Source: DAOUBP01 sp034432655
Lineage (GTDB): Bacteria; Chloroflexota; Anaerolineae; CG2-30-64-16
Assembly (NCBI GenBank): GCA_034432655.1
Contig: DAOUBP010000104.1
Location: 1-22,863 of the forward strand
DNA length: 22,863 nucleotides
Direction of reading: 5' to 3'
Below are positions 14,786 through 22,863 of this stretch, piece by piece. Under the pieces are notes generated by a model. The model did no database searches, was not told the origin of the DNA, and saw only the letters and a list, made by a program, of their open reading frames with translations. The first letter of the stretch is position 1; every line of letters starts with the position of its first letter. The position numbers were made by a program, and so were the translations under genes.

Positions 14786-16492
14786 CTATGCCTTGCCGAG
14801 TTTCTTCTTTTCTTCTTCGACCAGGACGCGGCGGAGGAACTTGCCCACCTGGGTCTTGGGCAGCTCGGAGCGGAACTCGACCTGCTTGGGCACCTTGTAG
14901 GGCGCCAGCCTCTCTTCACAGAACTTGATGATCTCTTCCGGTGTGGCCGTCTCACCCTGTTTCAGCACAATATAGGCTTTCACCGTTTCCCCGCGATAGG
15001 GGTCGGGCACGCCAGCTACCACGGCCTCTTGCACCTTGGGATACTGATAGAGGACCTCTTCCACTTCCCGCGGCACGATGTTGAAGCCCGAGGCGATGAT
15101 GATGTCCTTCAGGCGATCCACAATGTAGAAATAGCCCTCTTCGTCCATGCGGGCGATGTCACCGGTGCGCAGCCAGCCATCTTCAGTGATGGTCTTGGCC
15201 GTTTCATCGGGCCGCTTCCAGTATCCCTTCATCACTTGCGGGCCTTTCAGCCAGAGTTCGCCTTCTTCGCCCACCGGTTTTTCGACCAGCTTCTCATAGT
15301 CCATAATCTTGGCGTCCACGTCCGGGAAGGGGATGCCGATGGAACCCGCCTTGCGCTGGCCGTAGATGGGGTTGCAGTGGGTAACCGGGGCTGCCTCGGT
15401 CAAGCCATAGCCTTCCACCAGGCGGCCGCCGGTGATCTCGCCGAACTTGATCTGGACGTCCATCGGCAGCGGCGCCGCGCCGCTGATGCACGCCTTGACC
15501 GACTTCAGGTCGTACTTGGAAACCTCCGGGTGGTTGATGATGGCGATATACATGGTGGGCACGCCGGGGAAGACGGTGGAGCGTTCCTTGTGAATCGCCT
15601 TCATCACCCCGTCAATCGGCCGTGGGTTCGGGATGATCTGCAGCTCCGCGCCCATGTACATGCCCAGGCTCATGGCCACCGTCATGCCGTAGACATGGAA
15701 GAACGGGATAGCACCCATGACCCGTTCTTTGCCTTCCTCCAGGGTTGGCATCCATTTCTTCACTTGTATGGTGTTGGCGACCAGGTTGTAGTGGGTCAGC
15801 ATGGCGGCCTTGGGCACGCCCGTTGTGCCACCTGTGTACTGGAACAACGCTACCTCATCAGGGTCAACAGCCACCTGTGGGGGAGGCTCCGGGTGTTGAT
15901 CCAGCAGTTTGCGCCAATAGTAGACACCGTTGCCTTCCGGTACTTCCACCATCAGCCCTTGCTTTTTGACCCCACTTTTGACCAATGCGTTGAGCGGCGG
16001 ATGAACGTAGTCCCCGACATCGGTGATGATCACACGCTTGACCTGCGTGTTGGCCTGGATTTCCTTCAGTTTGCTATAGAAGCCGCTGAGCAATACAACT
16101 GTCTCGGCGCCGGCGTCGCTGAACTGGTGTTCGATTTCACGCGCTGTGTATGTGGGATTAGTGTTGACAACGATAGCGCCGGCTTTCAAGGCGCCATAAA
16201 ACGCGATCACGTATTGCGGCAGGTTAGGCAGCATGATGGCCACGCGATCACCTTTGCGGACGCCCAGCGCTGCCAGGGCAGCCGCAAAACGGTTCACCTG
16301 ATCGGACAGCTGACGGTAAGTGAGTGTGGCGCCCAGCGTGATGGGCCCCAGATAGCGCAAAATGAGCTTGATAGCGATTTGATCAGGGTACTTGCTGGCA
16401 CTCGCATCCAGCAGCTGATACAGGGGCAGTCGAGGATACTCGATGTGGTGTGGAACCTCTTTTTCGTAGTGGGCCAGCCAGGGTCTTTCCAT
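14786..16492 (-). CDS. fadD: Long-chain acyl-CoA synthetase
   Basis: This 568-residue ANL-superfamily enzyme activates fatty acids to acyl-CoA through an acyl-adenylate, at the inner face of the membrane. The ATP-binding loop YTGGTTGVPK is at residues 219-228, GYGLTEAAPV at 361-370, WLRTGDIARMDEEGYFYIVDR at 440-460, and the C-terminal catalytic lysine in LPKTQVGKFLRR (K551). Length fits long-chain FadD/LcfB proteins. The ATG at 16492 has a strong AAGGAGG Shine-Dalgarno 7 nt upstream. The gene is monocistronic: its own consensus promoter lies about 190 bp upstream and a strong terminator follows. No other beta-oxidation gene is nearby. Specificity for chain length or an aromatic acid cannot be judged by sight. 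Confidence 0.93.
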   Translation of the reverse strand: MERPWLAHYEKEVPHHIEYPRLPLYQLLDASASKYPDQIAIKLILRYLGPITLGATLTYRQLSDQVNRFAAALAALGVRKGDRVAIMLPNLPQYVIAFYGALKAGAIVVNTNPTYTAREIEHQFSDAGAETVVLLSGFYSKLKEIQANTQVKRVIITDVGDYVHPPLNALVKSGVKKQGLMVEVPEGNGVYYWRKLLDQHPEPPPQVAVDPDEVALFQYTGGTTGVPKAAMLTHYNLVANTIQVKKWMPTLEEGKERVMGAIPFFHVYGMTVAMSLGMYMGAELQIIPNPRPIDGVMKAIHKERSTVFPGVPTMYIAIINHPEVSKYDLKSVKACISGAAPLPMDVQIKFGEITGGRLVEGYGLTEAAPVTHCNPIYGQRKAGSIGIPFPDVDAKIMDYEKLVEKPVGEEGELWLKGPQVMKGYWKRPDETAKTITEDGWLRTGDIARMDEEGYFYIVDRLKDIIIASGFNIVPREVEEVLYQYPKVQEAVVAGVPDPYRGETVKAYIVLKQGETATPEEIIKFCEERLAPYKVPKQVEFRSELPKTQVGKFLRRVLVEEEKKKLGKA

Positions 16493-16690
16493 GTGACGTC
16501 CTCCTTAAAAGATGTGTAAGACGGTCCGTTAGCAAAATGCGTCCAGTGCACGGGCAACACACGAAAATGACGCCAGAAAAATGATATCAGGCCTTGTTCT
16601 GGCCGGTATTTGAAGAGGTTTGTAAAGTATGCAAGCCTATCGGCGAGTGAGTGCCGCTGCCGAATTGCTGCCAGCTGTAACTAATGTGGA

Positions 16691-16718
16691 ATTATAAGGT
16701 TTTGATAGTTCTTGTCAA
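16691..16718 (-). promoter_or_regulatory. Consensus sigma-70-type promoter of fadD
   Basis: On the minus strand a perfect TTGACA (16718-16713) and a perfect TATAAT (16696-16691) are spaced 16 bp apart. The start would be near 16684, leaving a leader of about 190 nt before the fadD ATG. The -35 lies within the imperfect palindrome CTTGACAAG. Confidence 0.75.
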
Positions 16719-16764
16719 GCGACGCAGGTGCACGCACATCGCTCCATTGCGCCGTCTTACAGAA

Positions 16765-16793
16765 TTGTCGTCACCCGCGACTTGCGCTACACT
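16765..16793 (+). promoter_or_regulatory. Promoter of the YprB-like exonuclease gene
   Basis: TTGTCG (16765-16770) and TACACT (16788-16793) are 17 bp apart. The start point should be near 16800, only about 4 nt before the ATG at 16804, so the transcript would be almost leaderless. Confidence 0.5.
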
Positions 16794-16803
16794 GTTAAGA
16801 AAG

Positions 16804-18252
16804 ATGACTCCCGGCTGCGAGTTGAAGATGACCGGTACTGATGACCTTCAGGACCGCCTGGCCCGCCTGGATCGCCTCCGCCGACTTGGGTTGCACCGTG
16901 GTATCAGCAACCTGATCTCCGCGCGCCATGCACACGATGGGCCCGCACAGGGCGTCAGCGACGCAAGAGGGGCCAATTCAACACGCGCCGCTTCTGGCCC
17001 GGGTGGAACAGCAAGTGCCGCGGCAAGCAACAGCGGGCCTGAGCGCCGGGACTTACCCGCGCTGCCCGGGGAGGAGGTGCAGACCCCCTTGGGGCCCGCC
17101 TGGGAACGTGTCGCACGCTATCCTCTGGCGGAATTTCCCTCTTTGACGGAGTGGCTCCAGACCTCGCCCGCCGCCCTGGCAGCTCTGGACCGTAATGAGG
17201 CATTGCTCGATCTCGACCCGGCGCAGGTCGCGTTTGTTGACACCGAGACGACGGGGTTGTCTCCCGATACCGGGACCTACACCTTCTTGATCGGTGTGGG
17301 CACCTTCGAGCTGCCGACGGCAGGCTCCCCTAAGGATGGGGCATTCGTCGTGCGCCAGTTTTTCATGCGTCATCCGGGCGAGGAGCAGGCACAACTGCAC
17401 CTGGTCGAGCGGGCTCTGGATCGCTGCACTGGTCTCGTCAGTTTCAACGGTCGCGGCTTCGACCTGCCGTTACTGGCCAACCGGTTCATCCTGGCCGGGA
17501 TGCCTCTCCCTTTGCTGGCCGCGCCGCATCTCGATCTGTTGCCGCCGGCGCGTCGGCTCTGGCGCATCCATTTGGGTTCCTGTCGCCTGATCAGCCTGGA
17601 ACACAGCGTCCTGGGGTTTACTCGTCCCCTGGATGATGTGCCGGGCTACCTGATACCGGGCATTTATCAGCAATTCTACCGCACCGGTGTTGTGACCGAG
17701 ATGTTGGTGCGCGTCTTCAACCATAATCTGTACGACATCTTCTCCATGCCGCTGCTGGCCGCACACATGGCCCGTTTCTTCCGTGAGGATCGGCCCCTTG
17801 GCGACCTGGATGGATTGCCGCCGTTGACACGTCTCAGCCTGGGTCGCTGTTACGAGGCTTTGGGATGGCATGCAGCCAGCATCGCGGCTTATCGAGCTGC
17901 GCTTGCCGGTGCGCTTTCTCCCGCTGAACGAACCCAGGTGCTGCGGGAGCTGAGCCTGCTTTACAAACGTCTGGGGGAGCGCGAGCTGGCAGCCACATTA
18001 TGGGAAGAGTGGGTGAGCACGGACTCAGATCAAGATCTCACACCTTATGTTGAGTTAGCAAAACATCACGAATGGCACACCGGTGATCTGCGCGCGGCGC
18101 ACGGCTGGGCTGCCTGGGCGGTGCATATTGCGGAGAAAACTCTGACCGGCTACCACCGGGATAGCCTCCTGGCCGATTTGCGACACCGCCTGGCGCGCTT
18201 GGAGCGTAAGCTGGCCGAGGCTGCGGATAAGCCATCTACCCTGAAAGGATAG
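16804..18252 (+). CDS. YprB-like RNase H-fold exonuclease with C-terminal TPR-like repeats
   Basis: About 482 residues from the ATG at 16804; a second ATG at 16828 is an alternative, and the frame is open further upstream. A short helical start and a low-complexity Ala/Gly/Ser linker come first. Then follows an RNase_H_2/DEDD nuclease domain: VAFVDTETTGL (Asp146, Glu148), LVSFNGRGFDLPLL (Asp220) and FNHNLYDIFSMPLL (Asp311), which should bind two metal ions. The C-terminal part, from LSLGRCYEALGWHAASIAAYRAAL onward, is made of TPR-like helical pairs. The domain matches B. subtilis YprB; the substrate is unknown but is probably DNA or RNA 3' ends. The gene has its own promoter and is followed 11 bp later by the dnaX promoter, suggesting separate regulation. 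Confidence 0.85.
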   Translation: MTPGCELKMTGTDDLQDRLARLDRLRRLGLHRGISNLISARHAHDGPAQGVSDARGANSTRAASGPGGTASAAASNSGPERRDLPALPGEEVQTPLGPAWERVARYPLAEFPSLTEWLQTSPAALAALDRNEALLDLDPAQVAFVDTETTGLSPDTGTYTFLIGVGTFELPTAGSPKDGAFVVRQFFMRHPGEEQAQLHLVERALDRCTGLVSFNGRGFDLPLLANRFILAGMPLPLLAAPHLDLLPPARRLWRIHLGSCRLISLEHSVLGFTRPLDDVPGYLIPGIYQQFYRTGVVTEMLVRVFNHNLYDIFSMPLLAAHMARFFREDRPLGDLDGLPPLTRLSLGRCYEALGWHAASIAAYRAALAGALSPAERTQVLRELSLLYKRLGERELAATLWEEWVSTDSDQDLTPYVELAKHHEWHTGDLRAAHGWAAWAVHIAEKTLTGYHRDSLLADLRHRLARLERKLAEAADKPSTLKG

Positions 18253-18263
18253 AAAAGTTCGAG

Positions 18264-18292
18264 TTGCGATCCCCCCGGCGGTGTGTTACACT
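18264..18292 (+). promoter_or_regulatory. Promoter of dnaX-ybaB-recR
   Basis: TTGCGA (18264-18269) and TACACT (18287-18292) are 17 bp apart, right after the stop of the preceding gene. The start near 18299 gives a leader of about 127 nt. That leader contains a TGCCC-TTGAAC-GGGCA hairpin (18387-18402) just before the Shine-Dalgarno GGAGG (18415-18419). Confidence 0.6.
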
Positions 18293-18425
18293 TTTCAGAA
18301 GACGGTATTCCTCGCCGGCTTGATATGTGGGTGTTCGGTGTCCGCGTGACAGCGTGCCACCGATTGCACGGCGTGTAAGCGGCAGGTGCCCTTGAACGGG
18401 CAAGACATCCGGGCGGAGGCGGAAC

Positions 18426-20108
18426 ATGGCCGGACAGGCCCTGTATCGGAGATGGCGCTCGCAAACCTTTGAAGAAGTGGTGGGACAGGAGCACGTGACC
18501 TTGACCCTACGCAATGCTTTGCGTGAAGGGCGCATGTCCCATGCTTATCTGTTTACCGGGCCGCGCGGCACAGGCAAGACCAGCACGGCGCGCATCCTGG
18601 CAAAAGCCATCAATTGTCTGGAAGAAGATCTGAAAGCCCGTCCGTGCAACCGGTGCAGAATCTGCCAGGCCATTACCGAGGGGCGTCTTCTAGACCTCAT
18701 CGAGATTGACGCGGCCTCTAACCGCGGCATTGATGAGATGCGCGACCTGCGCGAGAAGATCGGTTTCCGGCCCAACGAGGCTCGTTTCAAGGTTTACATC
18801 ATTGATGAAGTTCACATGCTGACCAAAGAGGCCTTCAACGCGCTGTTGAAGACCCTGGAAGAACCGCCAGAGCACGTGGTCTTCGTCCTGGCGACGACCG
18901 AGCCCGATCGCGTGCCGGAAACGGTGCGTTCCCGGTGTCAGCGCTTCGATTTCCGCCGTATCCCTACCCACGAGATCGTGGAGCACCTCTCCAACATTCT
19001 GCAGGCAGAGGGTGGGCGGGCCGAGGCCGAGGCCCTGACGGCGATCGCGCGGCGTGCCACCGGCAGCATGCGCGATGCCGTCAGCTTGTTGGATCAACTG
19101 CTTTCGTACGGGGATGACGTGTTGACTCTGGCGCGTGTCGAGAGCATCCTCGGCCTGGTCAATGCCGGGACCATCGGCCGTTTGGTTGATCACATGGCCG
19201 ATCACGACACCGCAGCCGGTCTGGCCCTGATCAGCCAATTGGTGGCCGAAGGGGTCGAGTTGGGGGAGCTGGTAGATCAGATCATCGCTTATCTGCGTGG
19301 GGTCCTGCTGGTTCACCTGACACGAACCCCAGCGCTGTTGGATCTGCCGGCCGAGGTGCGAGCGCATATCGCGCAGCAGGCCGGACGGCTGGATGCGGCC
19401 GCGCTCCTCTCTGCGCTGCAGGAATTCGCGGCCGCACGGGCGGCCTTGCGGGATCAGGTACCAGGCGTGCCGCAGTTGCCCATCGAGATGGCCTTTCTGC
19501 GCGTAGCGCTGTCCCCGGCCTCTGGCGGAGAAAAACCGGGGCCAGCTGTCGTTGCCGACCGTCAGCCCGCGTCCGCTGCGGCTTCGCCAACCGTTGCTGC
19601 GCCGCCGTCCGCACGGCCCCTGGCCGGCCGCAGCCCCGGCGCCGCGGCCCCAAGCGAGCCGCAGCGGACGGGTCCAGTCGCGCCGGTCCCCTCGTCTGCT
19701 GCCGACGGCGGCCCGCCGGCCGGAGCAGACGATCTCTTGCGGCGTGCGCAAAGCAACTGGGATCGGTTTCTGGCCATGGCCGGGAAGCGCTGCGGCGTAA
19801 AGGTACAGGCCGCGCTGCGGGCCGTGCGCGAGTTGGATGTCGTCGGCCAGGTGTTGGTGCTTCAGTTCTCGCACGCATTCGCCCGCGATCTGATAAACCA
19901 AACCGAAAACCGGGCCGCCGTGGAAGGGGTCTGGCAAGAGGTTTTGGGGGCCAGGGTGCCGATTCGCTGCGCTTTGGTCGGTGAATCCCTGACCCCGGCG
20001 GAGAACCAGGGGCCTCCTGTGCCGTCAGGAAGTTCTGTGGACGAAGATCAAATCCTGTTGGAGGACGCCCGCCGTCGCGGGGCCGTCATCACACCCTTGC
20101 AGCCATGA
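18426..20108 (+). CDS. dnaX: DNA polymerase III subunit gamma/tau
   Basis: This 560-residue clamp-loader ATPase links the sliding-clamp loader to the replicase. The Walker A motif GPRGTGKT is at 45-52, and a four-cysteine zinc site is formed by Cys64, Cys74, Cys77 and Cys80. Walker B is IIDEVHML (125-132), the sensor 1 region VFVLATTEP, and the SRC arginine finger is at 169-171. AAA+ lid and collar domains follow to about residue 355. A linker rich in Pro, Ala and Gly (about 358-435) and a C-terminal tau-like domain from about 440 complete it. The ATG at 18426 has GGAGG 6 nt upstream. It is the first gene of the common dnaX-ybaB-recR cluster. I see no slippery A-run that would clearly produce a separate gamma form. 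Confidence 0.96.
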   Translation: MAGQALYRRWRSQTFEEVVGQEHVTLTLRNALREGRMSHAYLFTGPRGTGKTSTARILAKAINCLEEDLKARPCNRCRICQAITEGRLLDLIEIDAASNRGIDEMRDLREKIGFRPNEARFKVYIIDEVHMLTKEAFNALLKTLEEPPEHVVFVLATTEPDRVPETVRSRCQRFDFRRIPTHEIVEHLSNILQAEGGRAEAEALTAIARRATGSMRDAVSLLDQLLSYGDDVLTLARVESILGLVNAGTIGRLVDHMADHDTAAGLALISQLVAEGVELGELVDQIIAYLRGVLLVHLTRTPALLDLPAEVRAHIAQQAGRLDAAALLSALQEFAAARAALRDQVPGVPQLPIEMAFLRVALSPASGGEKPGPAVVADRQPASAAASPTVAAPPSARPLAGRSPGAAAPSEPQRTGPVAPVPSSAADGGPPAGADDLLRRAQSNWDRFLAMAGKRCGVKVQAALRAVRELDVVGQVLVLQFSHAFARDLINQTENRAAVEGVWQEVLGARVPIRCALVGESLTPAENQGPPVPSGSSVDEDQILLEDARRRGAVITPLQP

Positions 20109-20146
20109 AACGGCTTAACATCCTTGATGTGGAGGCATAGAGAATT

Positions 20147-20512
20147 ATGGGCAAAGGAAAACCGCGTCCGGCATACGGTCTGCGCCGTCCCGGTGGGGGC
20201 ATGGGCGGCGGAGGGGGCATGGCCGGCCAACTGCAGAGACTTCAGGAAGAGTTCGCCAGAACTCAAGAACAGTTGGGGGAAGAGACGGTCGAGGTCACGG
20301 TTGGCGGGGGGATGGTCAAGGTGGTCATGAACGGGCACCAGAAGCTCTTGTCCGTGGCCATTGCCCCCGAGGCTGTTGATCCCGACGATGTGGAGATGCT
20401 GCAGGACATGATCCTGGCTGCGGTCAACGAGGCGGTTGAGCGTTCGCAGGCTCTGGCAGCCGACAAGATGGGCGCTTTAACCGGGGGCCTTCAATTGCCC
20501 GGCTTGATGTAG
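20147..20512 (+). CDS. ybaB: YbaB/EbfC family nucleoid-associated protein
   Basis: This 121-residue protein is of the small dimeric DNA-binding family that coats DNA and is almost always encoded between dnaX and recR. The helix QLQRLQEEFARTQEQLGEETVEVTVGGGMVKVVMNGHQKLLSVAIAPE is the family core. The C-terminal helix (MLQDMILAAVNEAVERSQALAADKMGALTGGL) is also typical. The first 27 residues form a basic, then glycine- and methionine-rich tail longer than in E. coli YbaB (109). A GGAGG lies 11 nt before the ATG, rather far. Later in-frame ATGs at about residues 19 and 25 exist but lack a better ribosome site. It lies 38 bp after dnaX and 15 bp before recR. Confidence 0.94.
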   Translation: MGKGKPRPAYGLRRPGGGMGGGGGMAGQLQRLQEEFARTQEQLGEETVEVTVGGGMVKVVMNGHQKLLSVAIAPEAVDPDDVEMLQDMILAAVNEAVERSQALAADKMGALTGGLQLPGLM

Positions 20513-20527
20513 GGAGTTCACGCGTTT

Positions 20528-21130
20528 ATGGCCCAGACCCTGGCCCGACCCGTGGCAAACCTGATCGAGCTGCTGGCGCGCTTGCCGGGTATCGGCCCGA
20601 AGACCGCCTCCCGGTTGACCTTTTACTTGTTGCGCGATCAAACCGGCCTGGCGGCGGCATTGGGCGAGGCGCTGATCGCCTTGGGCAACAGCACTGTGTT
20701 GTGCGAATCGTGCTACAACATCACTGAAAGCAGCCCGTGTCCGATCTGTGCCGACACTGCGCGCGACCATCGTGTGATTTGCGTGGTGGAAGATCCGTTG
20801 GATGTGCTGGCCATCGAACGTACCGGCGCGTTTCGCGGGCTCTATCATGTGTTGCACGGCGCCTTATCGCCGATTGATGGCATCTACCCGGAAAAACTGC
20901 GCATTGCCGAACTGCTGGCGCGCGTGCAGCGCGAGGCGCCGCGCGAGATCATCCTGGCCACCAACCCCAGCCTGGAAGGGGAAAACACCGCTGCATACAT
21001 CCATCAGCAGCTTGCGCCGACCGGTGTGCTGATTACCCGGCTGGCACGCGGCCTGCCGGTCGGCGGCGACCTGGAGTACACTGATGAGATCACCCTTTCC
21101 CGGGCGTTAGAGGGACGGCGTAGCATGTGA
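20528..21130 (+). CDS. recR: Recombination mediator protein RecR
   Basis: This 200-residue protein acts with RecF and RecO to load RecA on gapped DNA. The helix-hairpin-helix LLARLPGIGPKTASRLTFYLL is at about 15-35, and the zinc site is formed by Cys59, Cys62, Cys71 and Cys74 (CESC...CPIC). The Toprim domain starts ICVVEDPLDVLAIE (Glu88 in the usual position). The C-terminal segment ITRLARGLPVGGDLEYTDEITLSRALEGRR is the hallmark end of RecR. Length is standard. A GGGAG precedes the ATG at 20528 by about 10 nt. The gene closes the dnaX cluster, and the first rRNA promoter starts 31 bp after its stop codon, with no terminator visible between them. Confidence 0.97.
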   Translation: MAQTLARPVANLIELLARLPGIGPKTASRLTFYLLRDQTGLAAALGEALIALGNSTVLCESCYNITESSPCPICADTARDHRVICVVEDPLDVLAIERTGAFRGLYHVLHGALSPIDGIYPEKLRIAELLARVQREAPREIILATNPSLEGENTAAYIHQQLAPTGVLITRLARGLPVGGDLEYTDEITLSRALEGRRSM

Positions 21131-21161
21131 TTTACGGGCCGCAGAACATGAGGGGCAAGAT

Positions 21162-21190
21162 TTGACATCCCCGGCGCCTTATGGTAGATT
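21162..21190 (+). promoter_or_regulatory. rRNA operon promoter P1
   Basis: A perfect -35 TTGACA (21162-21167), a 17-bp spacer and TAGATT (21185-21190). Predicted start is near 21197, about 470 bp upstream of mature 16S. It begins only 31 bp after recR. Confidence 0.7.
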
Positions 21191-21286
21191 TGCGCCTCGT
21201 TGCGCTGGAAACAGCGGGGCACATGAACAAAAGCAGAAGCGTCTCGCCGGACAGAACAGCGGCTTCAAGAGCACAGGGGTCCGGAT

Positions 21287-21315
21287 TTGACAGGGCTGCG
21301 CAATAGTGATAGTAT
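21287..21315 (+). promoter_or_regulatory. rRNA operon promoter P2
   Basis: A perfect TTGACA (21287-21292), a 17-bp spacer and TAGTAT (21310-21315). Predicted start is near 21322. It is 125 bp downstream of P1, with the same geometry. Confidence 0.75.
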
Positions 21316-21387
21316 TGCAATTCGCTGCCCGGCTGATCGTGAGCAGCGACAAGCCCTTAAAAGTCCTCAAAAACAGCCGAATGGCTC

Positions 21388-21416
21388 TTGACAGCCGTGC
21401 GCAGTTGTGGTAATAT
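21388..21416 (+). promoter_or_regulatory. rRNA operon promoter P3
   Basis: A perfect TTGACA (21388-21393), a 17-bp spacer and TAATAT (21411-21416). Predicted start is near 21423, at the left arm of a perfect hairpin. It is 101 bp downstream of P2 and has the best -10 of the three. Confidence 0.8.
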
Positions 21417-21420
21417 ATAG

Positions 21421-21439
21421 GCACTGCGTGGCGCAGTGC
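21421..21439 (+). promoter_or_regulatory. Start-site hairpin of the rRNA leader
   Basis: GCACTGCG (21421-21428) and CGCAGTGC (21432-21439) form a perfect 8-bp stem with a 3-nt loop TGG. It overlaps the predicted P3 start. P1 and P2 transcripts would carry it whole, while a P3 transcript starting at 21423 or later would lack some bases of the left arm. No T-run follows, so it is not a terminator. Confidence 0.65.
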
Positions 21440-21462
21440 TCACGCACAATAAGAGCCTTCAA

Positions 21463-21549
21463 GGAGACAAAAGCGGCAACAACGAAATGACCTCGCGAAA
21501 ACGTAGGTGTAAGTTGTTGTTGCCGACGAAAGTCGGCAGTTTTGTCTCC
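21463..21549 (+). promoter_or_regulatory. Structured rRNA leader element with nested hairpins
   Basis: An outer 10-bp stem pairs GGAGACAAAA (21463-21472) with TTTTGTCTCC (21540-21549). Inside, CGGCAACAAC (21474-21483) is complementary to GTTGTTGCCG (21516-21525). A separate hairpin GCCGAC-GAAA-GTCGGC (21522-21537) with a GNRA tetraloop shares four bases with that second pairing. A register shift (CAACAAC with GTTGTTG at 21513-21519) lets all three coexist as a three-way junction. The GNRA hairpin is followed by AGTTTTG, giving it a terminator-like look. It may be an attenuator or antitermination element, or an RNase III processing signal. Confidence 0.65.
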
Positions 21550-21591
21550 GGGGACCATCGGGGCGCAGTGTAGTTCCCATCTGTTCTCGAG

Positions 21592-21603
21592 GCACTTTAA
21601 CAA
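21592..21603 (+). promoter_or_regulatory. boxA-like antitermination site
   Basis: GCACTTTAACAA differs little from the rrn boxA of E. coli (GCTCTTTAACAA). It lies about 65 nt upstream of mature 16S, the usual place for NusB/NusE (S10) loading that protects rRNA transcription from Rho. Confidence 0.75.
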
Positions 21604-21667
21604 CTGAAGAGTGATAGGAAGACGACCAGTCGCTTTTGAGCCAAGGCCTGAAAAGGCGTAAAGTAGA

Positions 21668-22863
<1,196 letters not shown>

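Larger units (their letters stand above)
16493..16803. other. Divergent intergenic region between fadD and the YprB-like gene
   Basis: This 311-bp region holds the Shine-Dalgarno of fadD (16499-16505), the fadD promoter (16691-16718) and the promoter of the rightward gene (16765-16793). Between 16506 and 16690 I see no gene and no strong hairpin; it would be transcribed as the long 5' leader of fadD. A small palindrome TGATATCA lies near 16581. Confidence 0.7.

Noticed and set aside
14720..16519. Plus-strand open frame of 599 codons opposite fadD
   Set aside because: The minus-strand frame has all ANL-family motifs, a perfect ribosome site, promoter and terminator; the antisense translation is only a shadow.
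18293..18425. Possible small SRP RNA gene upstream of dnaX
   Set aside because: The conserved GGTCAGG...GGAAGG...AGCAGC core is absent on both strands; only a short hairpin is seen.
19529..19537. Possible dnaX slippage site (run of five A) that could make a gamma form
   Set aside because: Five As without the A-AAA-AAG heptamer or a long A9-type run are too weak, and no clear stimulatory hairpin or early stop was found.
18690..19937. Minus-strand open frame of 415 codons opposite dnaX
   Set aside because: It mirrors dnaX, has no recognisable domain and no promoter or ribosome site of its own.
21131..21667. Possible tRNA gene between recR and 16S
   Set aside because: No cloverleaf or GTTCRAnnC T-loop with matching stems was found; the hairpins fit a leader better.

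Overview
The window looks like a chromosomal segment of a GC-rich bacterium, most likely a Chloroflexota member near the Anaerolineae/Caldilineae. This rests on the character of the partial 16S rRNA gene at the right edge, the YprB-like/dnaX/ybaB/recR arrangement, the PhnE type, and the mix of leaderless and Shine-Dalgarno starts. It is inference: no database comparison was made. There is no prophage, CRISPR array or intact insertion sequence; most of the window is housekeeping and transport genes.

Layout. Positions 1-334 are comparatively AT-rich, with no gene I can name. A solitary beta-class DNA adenine methyltransferase (335-1357, +) probably starts leaderless from a promoter ending 6 bp before its ATG. 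A phosphonate-type ABC transporter follows (phnC-phnE, 1454-3396, +). Its permease carries an unusual extracytoplasmic insertion, and no binding protein is nearby. From 3389 to 16492 everything is on the minus strand. In transcription order there is fadD, ending at a strong terminator. Next is a compact five-gene operon: EamA transporter, flavin-binding PNPOx-like protein, Nudix hydrolase, fold-type I aminotransferase and SAM methyltransferase. Then come a very large class A penicillin-binding protein, a heptamer-repeat spacer, surE, ilvE, a PH/DUF1648-like membrane protein and a glycosyltransferase that ends head-on against phnE.

A divergent promoter region (16493-16803) separates fadD from the plus-strand genes. 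These are a YprB-like RNase H-fold exonuclease with TPR-like repeats, and the DNA maintenance cluster dnaX-ybaB-recR. About 30 bp after recR begins an elaborate ribosomal RNA control region: three tandem TTGACA-N17-TAnnnT promoters, a start-site hairpin, a nested and partly competing set of leader hairpins, and a boxA-like antitermination site. The 16S rRNA gene runs off the right edge.

The most interesting points are the structured rrn leader with its three promoters, the inverted array of 7-bp repeats between the PBP gene and surE, the PhnE insertion with a two-cysteine pair, the overlapping five-gene operon of unknown pathway, and the leaderless or near-leaderless starts placed at promoter distance.
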